A stretch of DNA of 64,000 nt from Pelobates cultripes (taxonomy: Eukaryota; Chordata; Amphibia; Anura; Pelobatidae): positions 261,418,439 through 261,482,438 of the forward strand of contig OW240913.1 in NCBI GenBank assembly GCA_933207985.1, read 5' to 3'. Below, one piece after another: positions 11,690-22,653 of this stretch. Below the pieces are notes generated by a model. The model made no database searches, had not been told where the DNA came from, and was given only the letters and a program-made list of their open reading frames with translations. Made by a program: the position numbers and the translations under genes. How positions within the stretch are numbered: position 1 is the stretch's first letter; each line of letters starts with the position of its first letter.

Positions 11690-12470
11690 AAAATTCGAAA
11701 TGCCTCGGTTTACGAATTTTTTTCGCAATACGAAACAAGTGTCCCGGTTTATAGCTCCGCTCCCCTGCATACTGGAGTCTGGGTAGCACCTGAGTGTGGA
11801 GGTTTTGGAGCGATTTGCAGCAAGTTTTGGAGCCATTTGCAGCAAGCTGTGGAGCCTTGTGGAGCTTTTTGCAGCAAGTTGTGGAGTCTTTTTGGTGCAT
11901 ATCAAGAGGTGGAAAGGTAGGGAGCTGAGCTTAGTTGTTTGCATGCCTTTCACTGTGTGTTCTGCATTGTCGGGTGATTTCCATGCCAGCTCATGTGCTT
12001 TGCATGCCTGTTACTGTGTGTTTTGCAATGTGGGGTTGTTTTCCATGCCAGCTCATGTGGTGTGCATGCCTGTTACAGCTCATGTGCTGTGCATGCCTTT
12101 TACTGTGGTTTCCATGCCAGCTCATGTGCTGTGCATGCCTTTTACTGTGGTTTCCATGCCAGCTCATGTGCTGTGCATGCCTGTTACAGCTCATGTGCTG
12201 TGCATGCCTTTTATTGTGGTTTCCATGCCAGCTCATATGCTGTGCATGCCTGTTATTGTGTGTTTTGCATTGTGGGTTTGCTTTCCATGCCAGCTCATGT
12301 GCTGTGCATGCCTGTTACTGTGTGTTTTGCATTGTGGGGTTGTTTTCCATGCCACCTCATGTGCTGTGCATGCCTGTCACAGCTCATATGCTGTGCATGC
12401 CTGTTATAGTACTGTACTGTGTGTTTTGCATTGTGGGGTTGTTTTCCATGCCAGCTCATGTGGGTGTAAA
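11690..12470 (-). mobile_element. TIR element (cagtgggacctcggttta family), inverted copy with expanded internal repeat
   Basis: The left side reads 'cctcggtttacgaattt', 'cgcaatacgaaacaagtgtc' and 'ggaaaggtagggagctgagc', which is the reverse complement of the right part of the element at 13142-13634. The block around 'ggtttccatgccagctcat', single in the clean copy, is expanded here into a tandem array (see 11965-12465). The far end is missing; family 1 MITE sequence follows. Confidence 0.65.
11965..12465. repeat. Minisatellite inside the TIR element
   Basis: About ten variants of a unit containing 'ccatgccagctcatgtgctg' and 'tgcatgcctgttac'. Some units also include 'tgtgttttgcattgtggggt'. Unit length varies (about 35 to 60 bases), indicating a higher-order pattern. 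It is open in several frames and so produces cysteine/histidine-rich open frames up to 261 codons that are not genes. Confidence 0.85.
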
Positions 12471-12511
12471 GCATTTTTTTTTTTTTTTTGCATACTTAGT
12501 GACGGTGGTGT

Positions 12512-12969
12512 CAGAGAAAATACAGTGTTTACATTACATCCTAGTGATAACTTCACTGGCCACTCCTCAGATAGCTGTTAGAGATCCTTCCTGGGTCATG
12601 GCTGCCTAAAATGCATCCAAACATTCAGTTTCTCCTCCCTCTGCATGCAGACACTGAACTTTCCTCATAGAGATGCTGATTGGCCAGGACTCTGTTTGAA
12701 TCATGCTGGCTCTGCCCCTGAACTGCCTCCTTGTCAGTTACAGCCAATCCTATGGGGAAGCATTGTGATTGGATCAGGCTACCACTTCTGATGATGTCAG
12801 CAGACTGCTTGTTTTTTTGAGGCAAACAGCATGCAGATCTACAGCTTCAGACTTGAATACAGTAAGATTTTGCTATATTTATGGAGGCATGAGGGGCCCA
12901 GGGGGGCTAGATGGTGGTTTTAACACTATAGGTGTTTTTGTGTACCTGACCTTATAGTGATCCTTTAAA
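12512..12969. mobile_element. Family 1 MITE, 3' part
   Basis: From 'agagaaaatacagtgtttac' to 'gaccttatagtgatccttta' this matches the right three quarters of the copies at 1551 and 5212. The left end is missing where it abuts the minisatellite and an intervening T run. Confidence 0.65.
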
Positions 12970-13141
12970 ATTTTATGTGTTAACGTGAAGCAATTGTTTT
13001 TTAAAAAAATAACTTTCAAAAAAACTTGATATATAAAGTGCATAAGTGAAGCTCTATTTTTTTATTAAAGTAAACTATAAAATGTGTCAAGTGCACATAA
13101 ATAAATTACACTATAATTAATCAGGTGTAACAATACAATTA

Positions 13142-13634
13142 CAGTGGGACCTCGGTTTACAAATTTAATGCATGCTACGGGATGTTTCTTATTGCGAAAA
13201 TTTTGTAAACCAAAACGCGGTTTACCATAGGTATGCATTGAAAACCAATTAATCCATTCTGGAGGTTAGAAAAAAGTCAAAATGAGCTGGCATGGAAACC
13301 AACCCACAATGCAGAACACACAATAAAAGGCATGCAAATGACGAAGCTCAGCTCCCTACCTTTCCACAGCTTGAGAAATGCACCAAAAAGTCTCAAAACA
13401 ACTGAAAACAATTCCCAGAATGGCTCCAAAACTCGATGCAAAAGCCACTCCAACACCTCCACACTCGACGTGGCGAGGCTCCAGCATGCAGGGGGCGGTG
13501 CTATAAACCTCCCAGGTGCAACTTGCTTTGTATTGCGAAATTTTTTTGTAAACCAAGGCATTATTTTCAATGGATTTTCATTTGTAAACCGAAAATTATG
13601 TTAACCGAGTCATTTGTAAACCCAGGTCCCACTG
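13142..13634. mobile_element. Non-autonomous TIR element, clean copy
   Basis: It is bounded by TA on both sides (13140-13141 and 13635-13636). The left end is cagtgggacctcggtttac and the right end is its inverse, 'gtaaacccaggtcccactg'. The 493-base unit has no transposase. TA targets and terminal sequence fit the Tc1/mariner (pogo-like) superfamily. It serves as the empty-site reference for the L1 insertion at 20786. Confidence 0.75.
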
Positions 13635-13917
13635 TAACTATATTAATATTAGATAGCCGCAACAGAAGAATAAAGTAGCCGTACTTTGATCAGAAAGACA
13701 GTTTTCAGCGTGATTAGAAATCTGTAACTAGCAACTTAGGTTCTTGCAGTTCAGACAGTTCAGGTACTCATCTGACAGGAAAAGACGGATCTTCCTTTCT
13801 ATTTAACTTGTCTGATCAGCTATCTGCTATGAGCTACTTAGGTTTAGCAGTCCAGGTTAGATCAGTGATTTATTTGACAGGGCTGTTCTCTCCACGATTT
13901 ATTTAGTTTATTATCCT

Positions 13918-14082
13918 GAGTCTCCACACCCCCAATGTTTCGGTACCAACCGGATGCCTTTATCAAGGGTACCTGTATCCATGTTCTAGAGGACTTTATA
14001 AACGGACACATTAGAACATGGATACAGGTACCCTTGATAAAGGCATCTGGTTGGTGCCAAAACGTTGGGGGTGTGGAGACTC
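13918..14082. repeat. 70-bp-arm inverted repeat with hammerhead-like core
   Basis: Arms 13918-13987 and 14013-14082 are inverted copies with a handful of mismatches and a 25-base spacer. The right arm contains 'cccttgataaaggcatctgg' and then 'ttggtgccaaaacgttgggg'. This is a TTGATAAA core, a 6-bp stem (GGCATC with GGTGCC), then AAAACG where a hammerhead needs CGAAAC. It looks like two PLE terminal fragments joined head to head. Confidence 0.6.
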
Positions 14083-14929
14083 GTGTTTCTGTCCTGAGGC
14101 TGGTTAGAATCTTTTTGACATTGTAATATTGTATTTGCCCTTGCTTCATTCATCATTTATTTTTTTATATTTGTTTGATTGTAGTATATTTTGTATACAA
14201 TAAATTTATGCTTTTGATTATTCATAGTTGTTATGGCGTGCATTCTGTATATTGCAAAGGCATTAGATTTAGTCAGGTTCTGCACTAGCCATTTTCTCTG
14301 TTTCAATTATTATTTAATATTTGGACAGTAATGCTATAGATATGTCTGGTTAATAGTGCTTATGCTTTCCTAGCTTCCAAGGCTTGCCAGCACTGGTTAA
14401 ATATGTTTTTTCTGTACTAGCAAAGATGATTCACTTAGCTACCTTCAGAGGTAGCCACTTTAATCCACATTGCATTGCTATTCAAAGCTCTTAGCAATAC
14501 TGGCTAATTAGATACATTGTCTCCACGATCACATTCTTTTGGAGAAGCAGCTATAGTGTTTCTTTCATCATTCCTAGCAGTCACTGCACGGATTCCAGCA
14601 GGATAATTAACAGCTTTATTACTGTCTATACAAATTATCACGCTTGAGGAAATACCTGTTTTTTAATATGTATTTTTGTATATACTTCCCTTTCTATACC
14701 TATGTCTCTACCCCCTTCCTTTTTGGTTTGATGTTGTGTTATTTACCAAGAGCTAGACATCCCTCTAGCCCTTTTTATTTGATATATTAAAAGTAAATTT
14801 TTAACAATCATATATGCCACTGGACAGTTCAGTCTTTTTCTGTTTTTTCATTCAATTCTAAGGGTTATCCCCTATTATAACTGTCCTCAGTATTTTATAT
14901 TTGTTTCAGTTTTTATTTGAACTAATTAA

Positions 14930-16003
14930 TTAGCCACAACATTACAACCACCTGCCTAACATTGTGTAGGTCCCCCTCGTGCTGTCAAAAGAGCTTTGAT
15001 GCATGGACTCCACAAGTTGTCTGAACATGTCCTGTGGTATCTGGCACCAAGGCATGAGCAGCAGATCCTTTAAATCCTACTAGTTGCAAGGCAGGGCCTC
15101 TATGGATCTGATTAGTCGTTATAGCAAACCCCACAGATGCACAATCAGATTGAGATCTGGGGAATTTGGAGGCCATGGCAAAAGTTGAACTCTGTCATGT
15201 TCCTCAAAACATTTCTGAATAATTTTTGTAGTATGGCAGGATGCATTATCCTGCTTAGAGAGGCCACTGCCATCAGAGAACACCATTACCATGTAGAGGT
15301 GTACGTAGTCTGAAACCATCTCTAGGTAGGTGGTATGTGTCAAAGTAACATCCAGATGAATGACAGGACTTGAGGTTTCACAGCAGAACATTGCCCAGAG
15401 CATAACACTGCCTTCTTCCCATAATGTATTCTGCTGTGATCTCTTCCCAGGTAAACTACACACATGCAACTGGCCATCCGCCTGATCTAAAAAATGTGAT
15501 TCATCAGACCAGGCAAATTAATTCCTTTACTCCATTGCCCATTCTGACTCACATGTCCCCATTGAAAGCACTCTCAGCGATGGACCGTGGGAACTCTGGC
15601 CCGTCTGCAGCTACCTAGATCTTTACACCGCAATATGCATTGCATTGTGCATTCTGACTAATTTCTATTATTGCCAGCATTGTTTTCCATCAATTTGAGC
15701 TACAGTAGCTGTTTGGTGTGAACTATAAGCTGCATCAATGAGTCTTGGGCACTCATGACCCTGACACTGGTTCATCTGTTGTCACCACTTTTAAAAGGAT
15801 CTGACAACTGCATACCGTGAACATCCCACAAGATTTGTCATTTTGGAGATAATCTGACCCAGTCGTCTATCCATCACTATCTGACCCTTGAACAGACTGT
15901 TCATTTGCTGCATAATATATTCCACCCCATGACAGGTGCCATTGTAATGATATAATTATTCACTTCACCTGTCAGTGATTTTAATCTTGTGGCTGCTCAG
16001 TGT
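14930..16003 (-). mobile_element. Tc1-like element, degraded
   Basis: The left end 'tagccacaacattacaacca' and the right end 'tgattttaatcttgtggctg' are inverted copies (related 26-28 base termini). The minus-strand remnants encode a Tc1-type DDE transposase: KQDNASCHTTKIIQKCFEEH, followed by LLPWPPNSPDLN, at 15119-15469. Further fragments of the same protein lie between about 15480 and 15900 in other frames. Many indels and stops show it is inactive. Confidence 0.85.
15119..15469 (-). pseudogene. Tc1 transposase fragment (C-terminal DDE region)
   Basis: This 116-codon open piece covers the part of a Tc1 transposase around the second catalytic Asp (SKQDNASCHT) and the PPNSPDLN block that leads to the third acidic residue. 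In live Tc1 transposases PDLNPIEHLW follows; here it reads PDLNLIVHLW, so the final catalytic Glu is replaced by Val. The start is not a natural one, and the N-terminal DNA-binding half is only present as frame-shifted scraps further right. Confidence 0.8.
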
Positions 16004-17238
16004 AGTTGTACATCCTCCATTTTCTTCCATCTCCACACATGATCTCTAGCTATTACCCAGGGTGACCAAGTTCTTTGTCATCTCTCTTACCAATGTCCTT
16101 CTCCCCCAATTGCTGGATTGGTCGTAAAAGTGTAGAACATCTCAAAGATGACCCACAGAAACTAGAGGCTTCCTAGCTAAATTTCAAGTGTCATAGCAAG
16201 GGGTCTAAATACTTATGAAATATTTCAGTTTTTATGTTAACATAAACTGCATAGTTTAAAAAAAATATATCTAGTTTTTGATTTGTCATTATGGGCTTTT
16301 GAATGTAGTTTGACGTAAAAAAAAAAAATTAAAACAACTGCAGTATAAGGCTGCAACATAAAATGTGAAAATAACAATGAATGCACACATGACACACACA
16401 CATATATATACAGACACATACATACAAACACACATGCACCCTTCTGTTTCCTACCTTTTAGGTGCAGGAGGGTGACTTCCCTAGGGTCCAGTGGCTGGCT
16501 GCAGCTGATGCGAGTAAGAGTTAGCACTCTGACTCCCTCCTCTTTTTCTCCCATGCGGCTCGGTTGTTGCTGGGTGGAAGTGACCAAGGCAGTCACTTCC
16601 TCCCATCATCTGACCTCATCACAGGGGGCCCGGTCACGCTATTAAAGATCCAGCATACTTACTCATCCACTAAACAGCAACTTCAAAGCTCACAGATTTT
16701 ATTAGTTCTTTATTTTTTTAAAAACACATAATGTAGGCAAAAATAATGGTGGTTTAGTTACAGTATATGATCATCCATTGCATAAGCCTGTCACAATGTC
16801 AATGTACCCCCTCTTTGGCAGATCCTACTCTAACAACCTAATGTACACTCTTATGAGATTAACCCACTGGGGCTCTCTGCAGTACAAAGTTAAATAGGGC
16901 CAAGGAGTTGTCACACGCAGACAACATGAATGGATGCACTAAATAAATGTAAATAAAAAAAAAAAAAGTCCAAAAACAGACACAACACCAGAGTTATCAA
17001 AAAGAGTTGAATAAAATGTTTTTAAGGTTCTTTTAATATTTTTAAAAGATGTGAACATATTCACAGTCTTCTACCCTGTAACCCAAAATACTTTAATGTT
17101 GTTTTAGCTGTTTACTTTAGCATACTAAGAGCTATTTTATTCGTAATATTGTTATGTCTGTATACTATCTGAGGTTTATTGTGAATATGGTAATGTAATA
17201 AATCTTATTGCATAATCTAATGTTTCTCTACAGTATTC
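16004..17238. other. ZUP1 intron, unassigned
   Basis: Contains a (CA/TA)-rich stretch at about 16384-16430 and an A run near 16957. No exon or named repeat was recognised. Open frames here have no domain. Confidence 0.4.
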
Positions 17239-19620
17239 TTAAAGGAACATTCCAAGCACCATAACCACTATAAGACGCTGTAGAGAATATGGTGCCAGGA
17301 AGCCCCCTAATGATGTCCAAGGGTACATCAATAAACTATTTAACCCCTTCCCGACCCAGGACGGTTCAGGACCGTCATCGGGATTTTCCCATTGCGGACC
17401 GATGACGGTCCTGAACCGTCCTAACGGTTTCCGTTACTTACCTGATCGCCGTCGTTCCCCCGGCAGCGATCAGCGTGGCTCCGGTTGTGGGGAGACTGCC
17501 TGCAGCCCAGACAGTCTCCCAACACTGATTTAGGACCCCTGTGGCCATGTGATCGCTTAACACAGCGATCACATGGTCACAATAGGTGTCCTAGTGTCTG
17601 CCTGCAGGGGGACTGTCTGTGCTGACAGGCAGTCTCCCTGCTAGTGTAAAATCAAAAATAAAATAAAGTTAATGTTAATAAAAAAAATAATAATTATATA
17701 TGTGTATATATGATATATAGACATATTATATCTATATAATATATGTCTATATATCATATATATATAATGCCATACTAAGTGTATTTTTATATTAATATGT
17801 ACTTATATTAATATAAAAATACACTTATAATTAAATTACACACGTATATATAATATATATAATAACTATATATATTGTATATATATATTATTATAAAATA
17901 TAAATAATAAGTAATTTAAATTAAATAAAAATTTTTTTAAATAATAATAAAAAATTTAAAAAAATTATATAGCTATATGAAATTTTATTCTAACTGTATT
18001 TTAAAATTAATATATATATATTTATATCAAAATACACTTAGAATGAATTTGTATATATATCTATGTATATAAAAATAAATAAAAATAATAATTACATATG
18101 TCCATATACAAAATTACATTATATAACTTATACGTAGACTTCAAATATATAAATATGCATATATATTTAAATTCGATGCGTATTTATATTAATATATTTT
18201 TACATAATTCAGTAATTTTATTGATTGCAATTTGAGGGACCTGCCTGCCAACGGGCGAAATTCAGAGAATTTAATTTGCTATACTGTATTTTTACCCTGT
18301 AACGTTCTCACGACACCCTAAAACCTGTACATGGGGGTACTGTTTTACTCGGGAGACTTTCGCTGAACACAAATATTAGTGATTCAAAACAGTAAAACAT
18401 ATCCTGGCGATGATATTGTCAGTGAAAGTTACTTTTTTTGCATTTTTCACACACAAACAGCACTTTTACTGATGATATAATTGTTGTGATACCTTTTCCA
18501 GTTTTCCACTAATATTTGTGTTCAGCGATGTCTCCCGAGTAAAACAGTACCCCCCATGTACAGGTTTTATAGCATTTTTGAAAGTTACAAGGTCAAATAG
18601 ATGGGTCAAATATTTTTACATTGAAAATGGCCAGGTTGGTTACGTTGCCTTTGAGAGCGTATGGTAGCCCAGGAATGAGAATTACCCCCATGATGGCATA
18701 CCATTTGCAAAAGAAGACAACCCAAGGTATTGCAAATGGGGTATGTCCAGTCTTTTTTAGTAACCACTTGGTCACAAACACTGGCCAAAATTAGCGTTCA
18801 ATTTAGTTTTTTTACTTTTTTCACACACAAACAAATATGAATGCTTACTTTGGCCAGTGTTTTCGACTAAGTGGCTACTAAAAAAGACTGGACATACCCC
18901 ATATTGAATACCCTGGGTTGTCTACTTTAAAAAATATATGTACATGTGGGGTGTTATTCAGAGATTTATGACAGATAATAGTGTTACAATGTCACTATTG
19001 ATAAATTTTAAAAATGTATGTTTTGAAACCGCAATATCCTACTTGTACCTATAGCCCTATAACATGCAAAAAAAAGCAAAAAAGCACGTAAACACTGGGT
19101 ATTTTTAAACTCAAGACAAAATTTTGAATCTATTTAGCAGTTTTTTTCATTCGCTTTTGTAGATGAGTAAAAGATTTTTCAAGTAAAAGTCAAAAAACAT
19201 GTATTTTTTTCAATTTATCATATTTTTTTATTTTTTTTTAAATTAAAATACATGAGATTATATAAATAATGGTATGTAAAGAAAGCCCCTTTTGTCCTGA
19301 AAAAAACAATATATAATTTGTATGGGAACAGTAAATGAGAGAGCGGAAAATTACAGCCAAACACAAACACCACAAAAGTGTAAAAATATGCCTGGTCGCA
19401 AATGTACAACATCGCAAAAACAGTCCAGTCCTTAAGGGGTTAAACAACTTAACTGTGTTGTGCTGGGTACCTGCCCCCTGCTGAAAAAAAGCTCAGTTCT
19501 TTGCCAATAACCTGGCAATTCACAGATCCAGAGGAGGATGCGCTTGGCAGACCCCATGTGAGTTTTCAAACTGTTCTAAACAGTTTGTCTATTTACTCTG
19601 AGAGGATGCCAGGGCACTAA
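17239..19620. mobile_element. MITE-like element split by the 17340-19443 insertion (approximate right end)
   Basis: The left part begins ttaaaggaacattccaagca and 'ccataaccactataa', another variant of the TTAAAGG terminal pattern. The sequence resumes after 19443 with 'acaacttaactgtgttgtgc'. A related fragment is at 30200-30297, reading 'gaaccataaccactacagtg'. The right boundary is uncertain. Confidence 0.4.
17340..19443. mobile_element. 2.1-kb TTAA element with internal inverted repeats
   Basis: It is bounded by TTAA, with ends TTAACCCCTTCCCGACC and CCAGTCCTTAAGGGGTTAA. Near the left end 'cggttcaggaccgtcatcgg' faces its inverse 'gatgacggtcctgaaccg'. Around 18300-18570 a block beginning 'catgggggtactgttttact' is repeated inverted as 'agtaaaacagtaccccccat'. 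Around 18660-18910 a second block ('ccagtcttttttagtaacca' with 'actaaaaaagactgg') is also inverted. About 570 bases (17650-18220) are extremely AT-rich with (TA)n runs. No transposase is visible. Confidence 0.6.
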
Positions 19621-19882
19621 TCTGATCAGCCTTGAAAATAAATGAAGTTAAATCTGCTTAAAATTAAAGCTTACTGCATAATATTTTGTTGTTTTTTCTT
19701 ATCTCTTGTTTTTGGACTTCTCTCTATTGTACCTTGCCCTGTGCCTTGCAACAAAGTTTATTTTGGTTTATTCGCAGCATCCTAGAGAAAGTAATAATTA
19801 ATCCAAAAAGATTTACACATAATCTTTCCTCGGATTCTAGCAGAATCATTCACAAGTGTGGAAATTGAGAAGTAGCTGAACT

Positions 19883-20265
19883 TTAAAGAGATTCTATAGT
19901 GTCAGGAAAACAAAGCAGTTTTCCTGGAACTATATGCTCCTGCAGTGCCCCCCTTCCTTGCGTCCTCACTCCTGAGGCGCTTAAGGGGTTAAAACCCCTT
20001 CAGGATTAAAGGGGTTAAAACCATTTACCTAAGTCCAGCGCCAGTGTCCCTCGGCTCTGGGTCAGGCTCCGCCCATGCTCCTGGTCGCGCTTGCATTAAG
20101 ATACGCAGAGCGTGGGGACGTCCAGCATAAGATAACGGATCAAAGGTCCCTTTTGATTCCGTAAGTCCCTCTAGTGGCTGTCTGGTAGTCCCTCTAGTGG
20201 CTGTCTGCACAGCACAGACATTTTCTATTTCAGCAATTATCACCTTAAATTGGAAATTCTCTTTG
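19883..20265. mobile_element. TTAA-type MITE, diverged (approximate right end)
   Basis: It begins ttaaagagattctatagtgt followed by 'caggaaaacaaagcagtttt', matching the terminal pattern of the other TTAAAGG families. The interior contains 'ggttaaaaccccttcaggat' and a GC-rich block. No clean inverse of the left end was found. Confidence 0.45.
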
Positions 20266-20645
20266 AATTCTCACTTTAGCGAATAACACTGTAAGTCTCT
20301 CCATCTTGTTGATGAATGTGTATGTTGCAAAATTTATCTAAGGTGTCATTTTGTTTTTCATTTATTCTTCCACCTTAAAACCAATTAGCAGAATTGTAAC
20401 TTTGTACATCTATGTAAAAGGACATTCCTGGTACATAAGATGGAAGAATCCTGAAATAATCTTGTTATTCTTCTGAAGTACCGCTCCAGCCTACATATTA
20501 CACTTGGAAAACTACCTCTACTTGTTTCTGAGATGTACATGTTTTCCATAGCCCAATTTGTCTTTCATTAACGAAGAGTGCTTCTCATTAATCTTCTCCT
20601 ACCATGGCGTTGGCCACTATGTACACAAAGGGAGGTATTAAAGTA

Positions 20646-20785
20646 CAGTGGGACCTCTGTTTACGAATTTAATGCGTTCTCCGGGACGTTTCTTATTGCG
20701 AAAAATTTGGAAACCTAAACGCGGTTTTCTATAGGAATACATTGAAAACCAATTAATCTGTTCTGGAGGTCAGAAAAAAAGTCAA
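20646..20785. mobile_element. TIR element (13142 family), left part, split by L1
   Basis: Starts cagtgggacctctgtttacg after TA, then follows the copy at 13142 to the sequence 'gaggtcagaaaaaaagtcaa', where the L1 begins. The remainder resumes at 29002. Confidence 0.85.
20774..20785 (+). repeat. L1 target-site duplication, left copy
   Basis: aaaaaaagtcaa, identical to 29002-29013. The uninterrupted element at 13142 has one copy of this site ('gaaaaaagtcaaaatgagc'). Confidence 0.9.
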
Positions 20786-20906
20786 GGGGCGTGGTCTGAC
20801 CGTCGATGAGACCAGACGTGCTTCACTAGAGCTCCGTCCCAACGGCGCCAAAAGCAGACAAAAGCGACCTTTTTAAGGCATTCTCCCCCTTACTAACCTA
20901 TGCAGG

Positions 20907-21872
20907 ATGGAAAAAAGACTCCCCAAGAAACAAGCGAAGAGAACTGCGGAGTCCAGCGGCTCCGTTCTGGACCTGCTCACAGCCCATCGGCACGGCCGGG
21001 CCGACAGCCAAGATGGCGACGGAACATCTCCACATGCGTCGCCCGGCGCAGACAAGGAGGCACTATCCGCGGAACAAAGCACTGTTCTCGCAAAATTGGC
21101 GGAGGTGAGATCGTTCCTTGCTGGGGAAATAGCCAAGTCAACGGCTGTTCTGCAGGCCGACATAAGTGCCCTGGGAGAGCGCACGGCGAAATTGGAAGAC
21201 CGCATGGAAGCGACAACTCAGGCCCACAATGAGGCAGCCGACCGGATAAATCGCATGACAATGCATATGCTCGACATGGATTTAGCCCTGGAAGATATGG
21301 CAAATCGTTCTCGGAGAAACAATCTCCGCATAAGAGGCTTGCCTGAGGAGTCGGATGAAGACCTGCAGGGCCTTTTAACATCAGTCTTTAGGCCGCTGCT
21401 CCCACACATCCCAGAGGAACAGTGGCACATGGAGAGAGCTCACAGGGCGATGAAAACGCAGAGGGCCGAGGCCAACGCCCCGAGGGACGTAATAATAAAA
21501 TTCCTCTACTTCAAAACAAAAGAAGCCCTGATGAAAAAGAGTCGTGAAGGGCCGATCCGGCACGCCGGAGCCACAATATCTTTTTTCCAAGACCTGGCTC
21601 CCTCGACATTACAACGGAGGAGAGACTGGCGGCCCATAACCGGGGCTCTGCGAGGAGCAGGCCTGAGATACGCCTGGGGCTTCCCTTTCAGGCTAATGGT
21701 GTTCCGCGAGGGGAGAGCCCACGTCCTGTCACCAGGTGGAGATCCGAAGCGCTTACTCCAGGGCTTGGGAATCCAGTCCCCCCCAGACCTACCTGATCTG
21801 ACGATGGGCCCGGCGGAGCTTCCACAACTTCAGACGGAGTGGCGTGGAGTGGGGCCCAGAAGCCAGCGCTAA
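20907..21872 (+). CDS. L1 ORF1p-like RNA-binding protein (321 aa)
   Basis: Retrotransposon ORF1 protein that binds element RNA and acts as a chaperone in the ribonucleoprotein. Residues about 1-54 are basic and low in structure, about 55-135 are heptad-rich (coiled coil, trimerisation in the family), about 137-225 form the RRM beginning RRNNLRIRGLPE and ending after APRDVIIKFLYFKTKEAL, and about 226-288 form the C-terminal domain (SFFQDLAPSTLQRRRDW, then RYAWGFPFRLMVF). These blocks match the Transposase_22/L1 ORF1 family. The ATG at 20907 is the first in the frame and opens 121 bases after the element start. There is no stop or frameshift. Its codons are GC-rich relative to the flanking intron. 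Confidence 0.93.
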   Translation: MEKRLPKKQAKRTAESSGSVLDLLTAHRHGRADSQDGDGTSPHASPGADKEALSAEQSTVLAKLAEVRSFLAGEIAKSTAVLQADISALGERTAKLEDRMEATTQAHNEAADRINRMTMHMLDMDLALEDMANRSRRNNLRIRGLPEESDEDLQGLLTSVFRPLLPHIPEEQWHMERAHRAMKTQRAEANAPRDVIIKFLYFKTKEALMKKSREGPIRHAGATISFFQDLAPSTLQRRRDWRPITGALRGAGLRYAWGFPFRLMVFREGRAHVLSPGGDPKRLLQGLGIQSPPDLPDLTMGPAELPQLQTEWRGVGPRSQR

Positions 21873-22580
21873 AGAATAGCGGTATCGTATTCAGAGTGAC
21901 TCGATATGAATGTTTCTTCTGTCCAATCCTCTATTTTTGGTGATGGGGCCGTTTTTTTCTCGTTTTCTGATGGGTGGGGGACGCGGGTGTGGGATCTCAG
22001 CAGAGCATGCAGAGCTTGGGGGGGGTCTCCGGGTGTGTCTCTTGCCTTTTTCTTGGCCAGTCCCGGGATCTATATGTAGCTCAGCGGATCTGACAGCGCC
22101 CCACTACGCCTGTTATTCCAGAAACACATTATCACATTGTTTGGGTGGGAACGAGGGGGTGGCGGGTCAGTCCCCGGTCTCCCCCCTTTTTACCCCTATT
22201 TTTGTCCCGTGGTCCCTCCTTTTTTCCCCTGCCCACCCCCACCCTTAACAGGGATGCCTGAGGATCTCCTGGCCTCCCGTCGGGGCCATTGGGGCTCTTA
22301 GGATTAAGGGTCTCCTTTCCTATCGGCCGGTATCGGGTGAAGACATCTGAGAGAGACAATCGGAGGGTATTAGACACCCCAGGACAGGTTCGGTGTATCG
22401 TTGTGTTATTCTATTGTACTGCTGGTGCGATCACCGGATCTATGCAGAGTTAAATGGAGGTTGCGGGAGGGTGATATCATCCCCTTTTTTGTCTGTCTCT
22501 AACCTGCTCATTAGTTAAATGGTACCGAATATTGCTCAAACAGAGGGAGGGGAAGGGGAAGGGAAAAGAGAAACAAAGGG

Positions 22581-22653
<73 letters not shown>

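Noticed and set aside
11796..12609. 261- and 224-codon Cys/His-rich open frames
   Set aside because: They translate the minisatellite inside a TIR element; repeated CACLL/VHACY words simply reflect the DNA unit.
20977..21381. Antisense open frame of 134 codons over L1 ORF1
   Set aside because: Shadow of the GC-rich ORF1 coding strand.
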